Part shown: one piece after another, positions 62,187 through 64,000 of the stretch | How positions within the stretch are numbered: the first letter of the stretch is position 1 | How the letters are laid out: every line of letters starts with the position of its first letter | From: Rhynchopus sp. YZ270_cl-10 | Lineage: Eukaryota > Euglenozoa > Diplonemea > Diplonemida > Diplonemidae | DNA length: 64,000 nt | NCBI GenBank assembly: GCA_964035575.1 | Contig: OZ037886.1 | Coordinates: forward strand, 1,302,001 to 1,366,000 | Reading direction: 5' to 3' | Translations under genes and position numbers: made by a program | Notes under the pieces: generated by a model | Told to the model about the DNA's origin: nothing | The model's database searches: none | The model's input: only the letters and a program-made list of their open reading frames with translations

Positions 62187-64000
62187 AGCTAAGGAGCTAA
62201 GGAGCTAAGGAGCTAAGGAGCTAAGGAGCTAAGGAGCTAAGGAGCTAAGGAGCTAAGGAGCTAAGGAGCTAAGGAGCTAAGGAGCTAAGGAGCTAAGGAG
62301 CTAAGGAGCTAAGGAGCTAAGGAGCTAAGGAGCTAAGGAGCTAAGGAGCTAAGGAGCTAAGGAGCTAAGGAGCTAAGGAGCTAAGGAGCTAAGGAGCTAA
62401 GGAGCTAAGGAGCTAAGGAGCTAAGGAGCTAAGGAGCTAAGGAGCTAAGGAGCTAAGGAGCTAAGGAGCTAAGGAGCTAAGGAGCTAAGGAGCTAAGGAG
62501 CTAAGGAGCTAAGGAGCTAAGGAGCTAAGGAGCTAAGGAGCTAAGGAGCTAAGGAGCTAAGGAGCTAAGGAGCTAAGGAGCTAAGGAGCTAAGGAGCTAA
62601 GGAGCTAAGGAGCTAAGGAGCTAAGGAGCTAAGGAGCTAAGGAGCTAAGGAGCTAAGGAGCTAAGGAGCTAAGGAGCTAAGGAGCTAAGGAGCTAAGGAG
62701 CTAAGGAGCTAAGGAGCTAAGGAGCTAAGGAGCTAAGGAGCTAAGGAGCTAAGGAGCTAAGGAGCTAAGGAGCTAAGGAGCTAAGGAGCTAAGGAGCTAA
62801 GGAGCTAAGGAGCTAAGGAGCTAAGGAGCTAAGGAGCTAAGGAGCTAAGGAGCTAAGGAGCTAAGGAGCTAAGGAGCTAAGGAGCTAAGGAGCTAAGGAG
62901 CTAAGGAGCTAAGGAGCTAAGGAGCTAAGGAGCTAAGGAGCTAAGGAGCTAAGGAGCTAAGGAGCTAAGGAGCTAAGGAGCTAAGGAGCTAAGGAGCTAA
63001 GGAGCTAAGGAGCTAAGGAGCTAAGGAGCTAAGGAGCTAAGGAGCTAAGGAGCTAAGGAGCTAAGGAGCTAAGGAGCTAAGGAGCTAAGGAGCTAAGGAG
63101 CTAAGGAGCTAAGGAGCTAAGGAGCTAAGGAGCTAAGGAGCTAAGGAGCTAAGGAGCTAAGGAGCTAAGGAGCTAAGGAGCTAAGGAGCTAAGGAGCTAA
63201 GGAGCTAAGGAGCTAAGGAGCTAAGGAGCTAAGGAGCTAAGGAGCTAAGGAGCTAAGGAGCTAAGGAGCTAAGGAGCTAAGGAGCTAAGGAGCTAAGGAG
63301 CTAAGGAGCTAAGGAGCTAAGGAGCTAAGGAGCTAAGGAGCTAAGGAGCTAAGGAGCTAAGGAGCTAAGGAGCTAAGGAGCTAAGGAGCTAAGGAGCTAA
63401 GGAGCTAAGGAGCTAAGGAGCTAAGGAGCTAAGGAGCTAAGGAGCTAAGGAGCTAAGGAGCTAAGGAGCTAAGGAGCTAAGGAGCTAAGGAGCTAAGGAG
63501 CTAAGGAGCTAAGGAGCTAAGGAGCTAAGGAGCTAAGGAGCTAAGGAGCTAAGGAGCTAAGGAGCTAAGGAGCTAAGGAGCTAAGGAGCTAAGGAGCTAA
63601 GGAGCTAAGGAGCTAAGGAGCTAAGGAGCTAAGGAGCTAAGGAGCTAAGGAGCTAAGGAGCTAAGGAGCTAAGGAGCTAAGGAGCTAAGGAGCTAAGGAG
63701 CTAAGGAGCTAAGGAGCTAAGGAGCTAAGGAGCTAAGGAGCTAAGGAGCTAAGGAGCTAAGGAGCTAAGGAGCTAAGGAGCTAAGGAGCTAAGGAGCTAA
63801 GGAGCTAAGGAGCTAAGGAGCTAAGGAGCTAAGGAGCTAAGGAGCTAAGGAGCTAAGGAGCTAAGGAGCTAAGGAGCTAAGGAGCTAAGGAGCTAAGGAG
63901 CTAAGGAGCTAAGGAGCTAAGGAGCTAAGGAGCTAAGGAGCTAAGGAGCTAAGGAGCTAAGGAGCTAAGGAGCTAAGGAGCTAAGGAGCTAAGGAGCTAA
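62187..64000. repeat. (AGCTAAGG)n satellite, runs off window
   Basis: About 227 perfect head-to-tail copies of the 8-bp unit with no variant seen to the window end. Stops occur in each frame of the + strand, so it is non-coding. The perfection implies recent expansion, homogenisation or assembly fill-in. Confidence 0.97.

Noticed and set aside
62187-64000. CRISPR-like array
   Set aside because: The 8-bp units are contiguous with no spacers; this is a simple satellite.
1-64000. tRNA genes
   Set aside because: No intergenic stretch showed a convincing B-box with a cloverleaf by eye; GGTTCGA words fall inside protein genes.

Overview
The window is eukaryotic nuclear DNA, most likely from a free-living or symbiotic protist whose clade I cannot fix from sequence alone. 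Evidence: short spliceosomal introns (mostly 42-60 bp, usually GTATGT/GTATGC/GTACGC at the donor and CACAG at the acceptor), a formin, ubiquilin, an EF-hand/WD40 protein, a glycogenin-like glycosyltransferase, a 5S rRNA gene and non-LTR retrotransposons. TAA, TAG and TGA all end genes, so the code looks standard. Coding DNA is GC-rich, whereas intergenic DNA is full of long A and T runs.

Region 1-36.3 kb is gene-dense and almost free of transposons. It holds 14 protein genes, all on the + strand and mostly 80-550 bp apart: formin (3' part), a small coiled-coil protein, an EF-hand/WD40/pseudokinase fusion, a GT8 glycosyltransferase with an MGAT5-like cysteine-rich tail, a 5'-nucleotidase fused to two GAF domains, a coiled-coil protein of unknown role, three paralogous single-pass membrane glycoprotein-like proteins, a small lysine-rich protein, a rhodanese-like/methyltransferase fusion, endonuclease III, ubiquilin and a 1988-residue coiled-coil protein with a C-terminal PDZ domain. 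Exon joins were worked out by reading phase and splice signals. A family of small hairpins (arms like AAGGTGACTAAG / CTTAG..CATCTT, loop often ACGCGAG) recurs between these genes and inside three introns.

At about 36.3 kb the character changes. A 5S rRNA gene is followed by a 13-bp minisatellite and then, to the window end, by repeats: nested copies of a poly-A element family, a LINE 3' fragment with an (AAAAAC)n tail, a long non-coding block that includes a 401-bp satellite, a 309-bp MITE, and an 8.1-kb LINE on the minus strand. The LINE has reverse transcriptase and a restriction-like endonuclease flanked by two OTU-like cysteine-protease domains. The LINE and the smaller poly-A elements share the same terminal 3' sequence.

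From 56 to 64 kb there are GTCCGAC palindrome arrays, (TACCCAGG)n and (TACCCAG)n arrays, a foldback-rich stretch with GAGCGAAGCGAG hairpin loops and two small related ORFs, another copy of the poly-A element, and finally at least 1.8 kb of perfect AGCTAAGG repeats running off the window. This looks like a boundary between a gene-rich domain and a repeat-rich, possibly subtelomeric or heterochromatic, domain.
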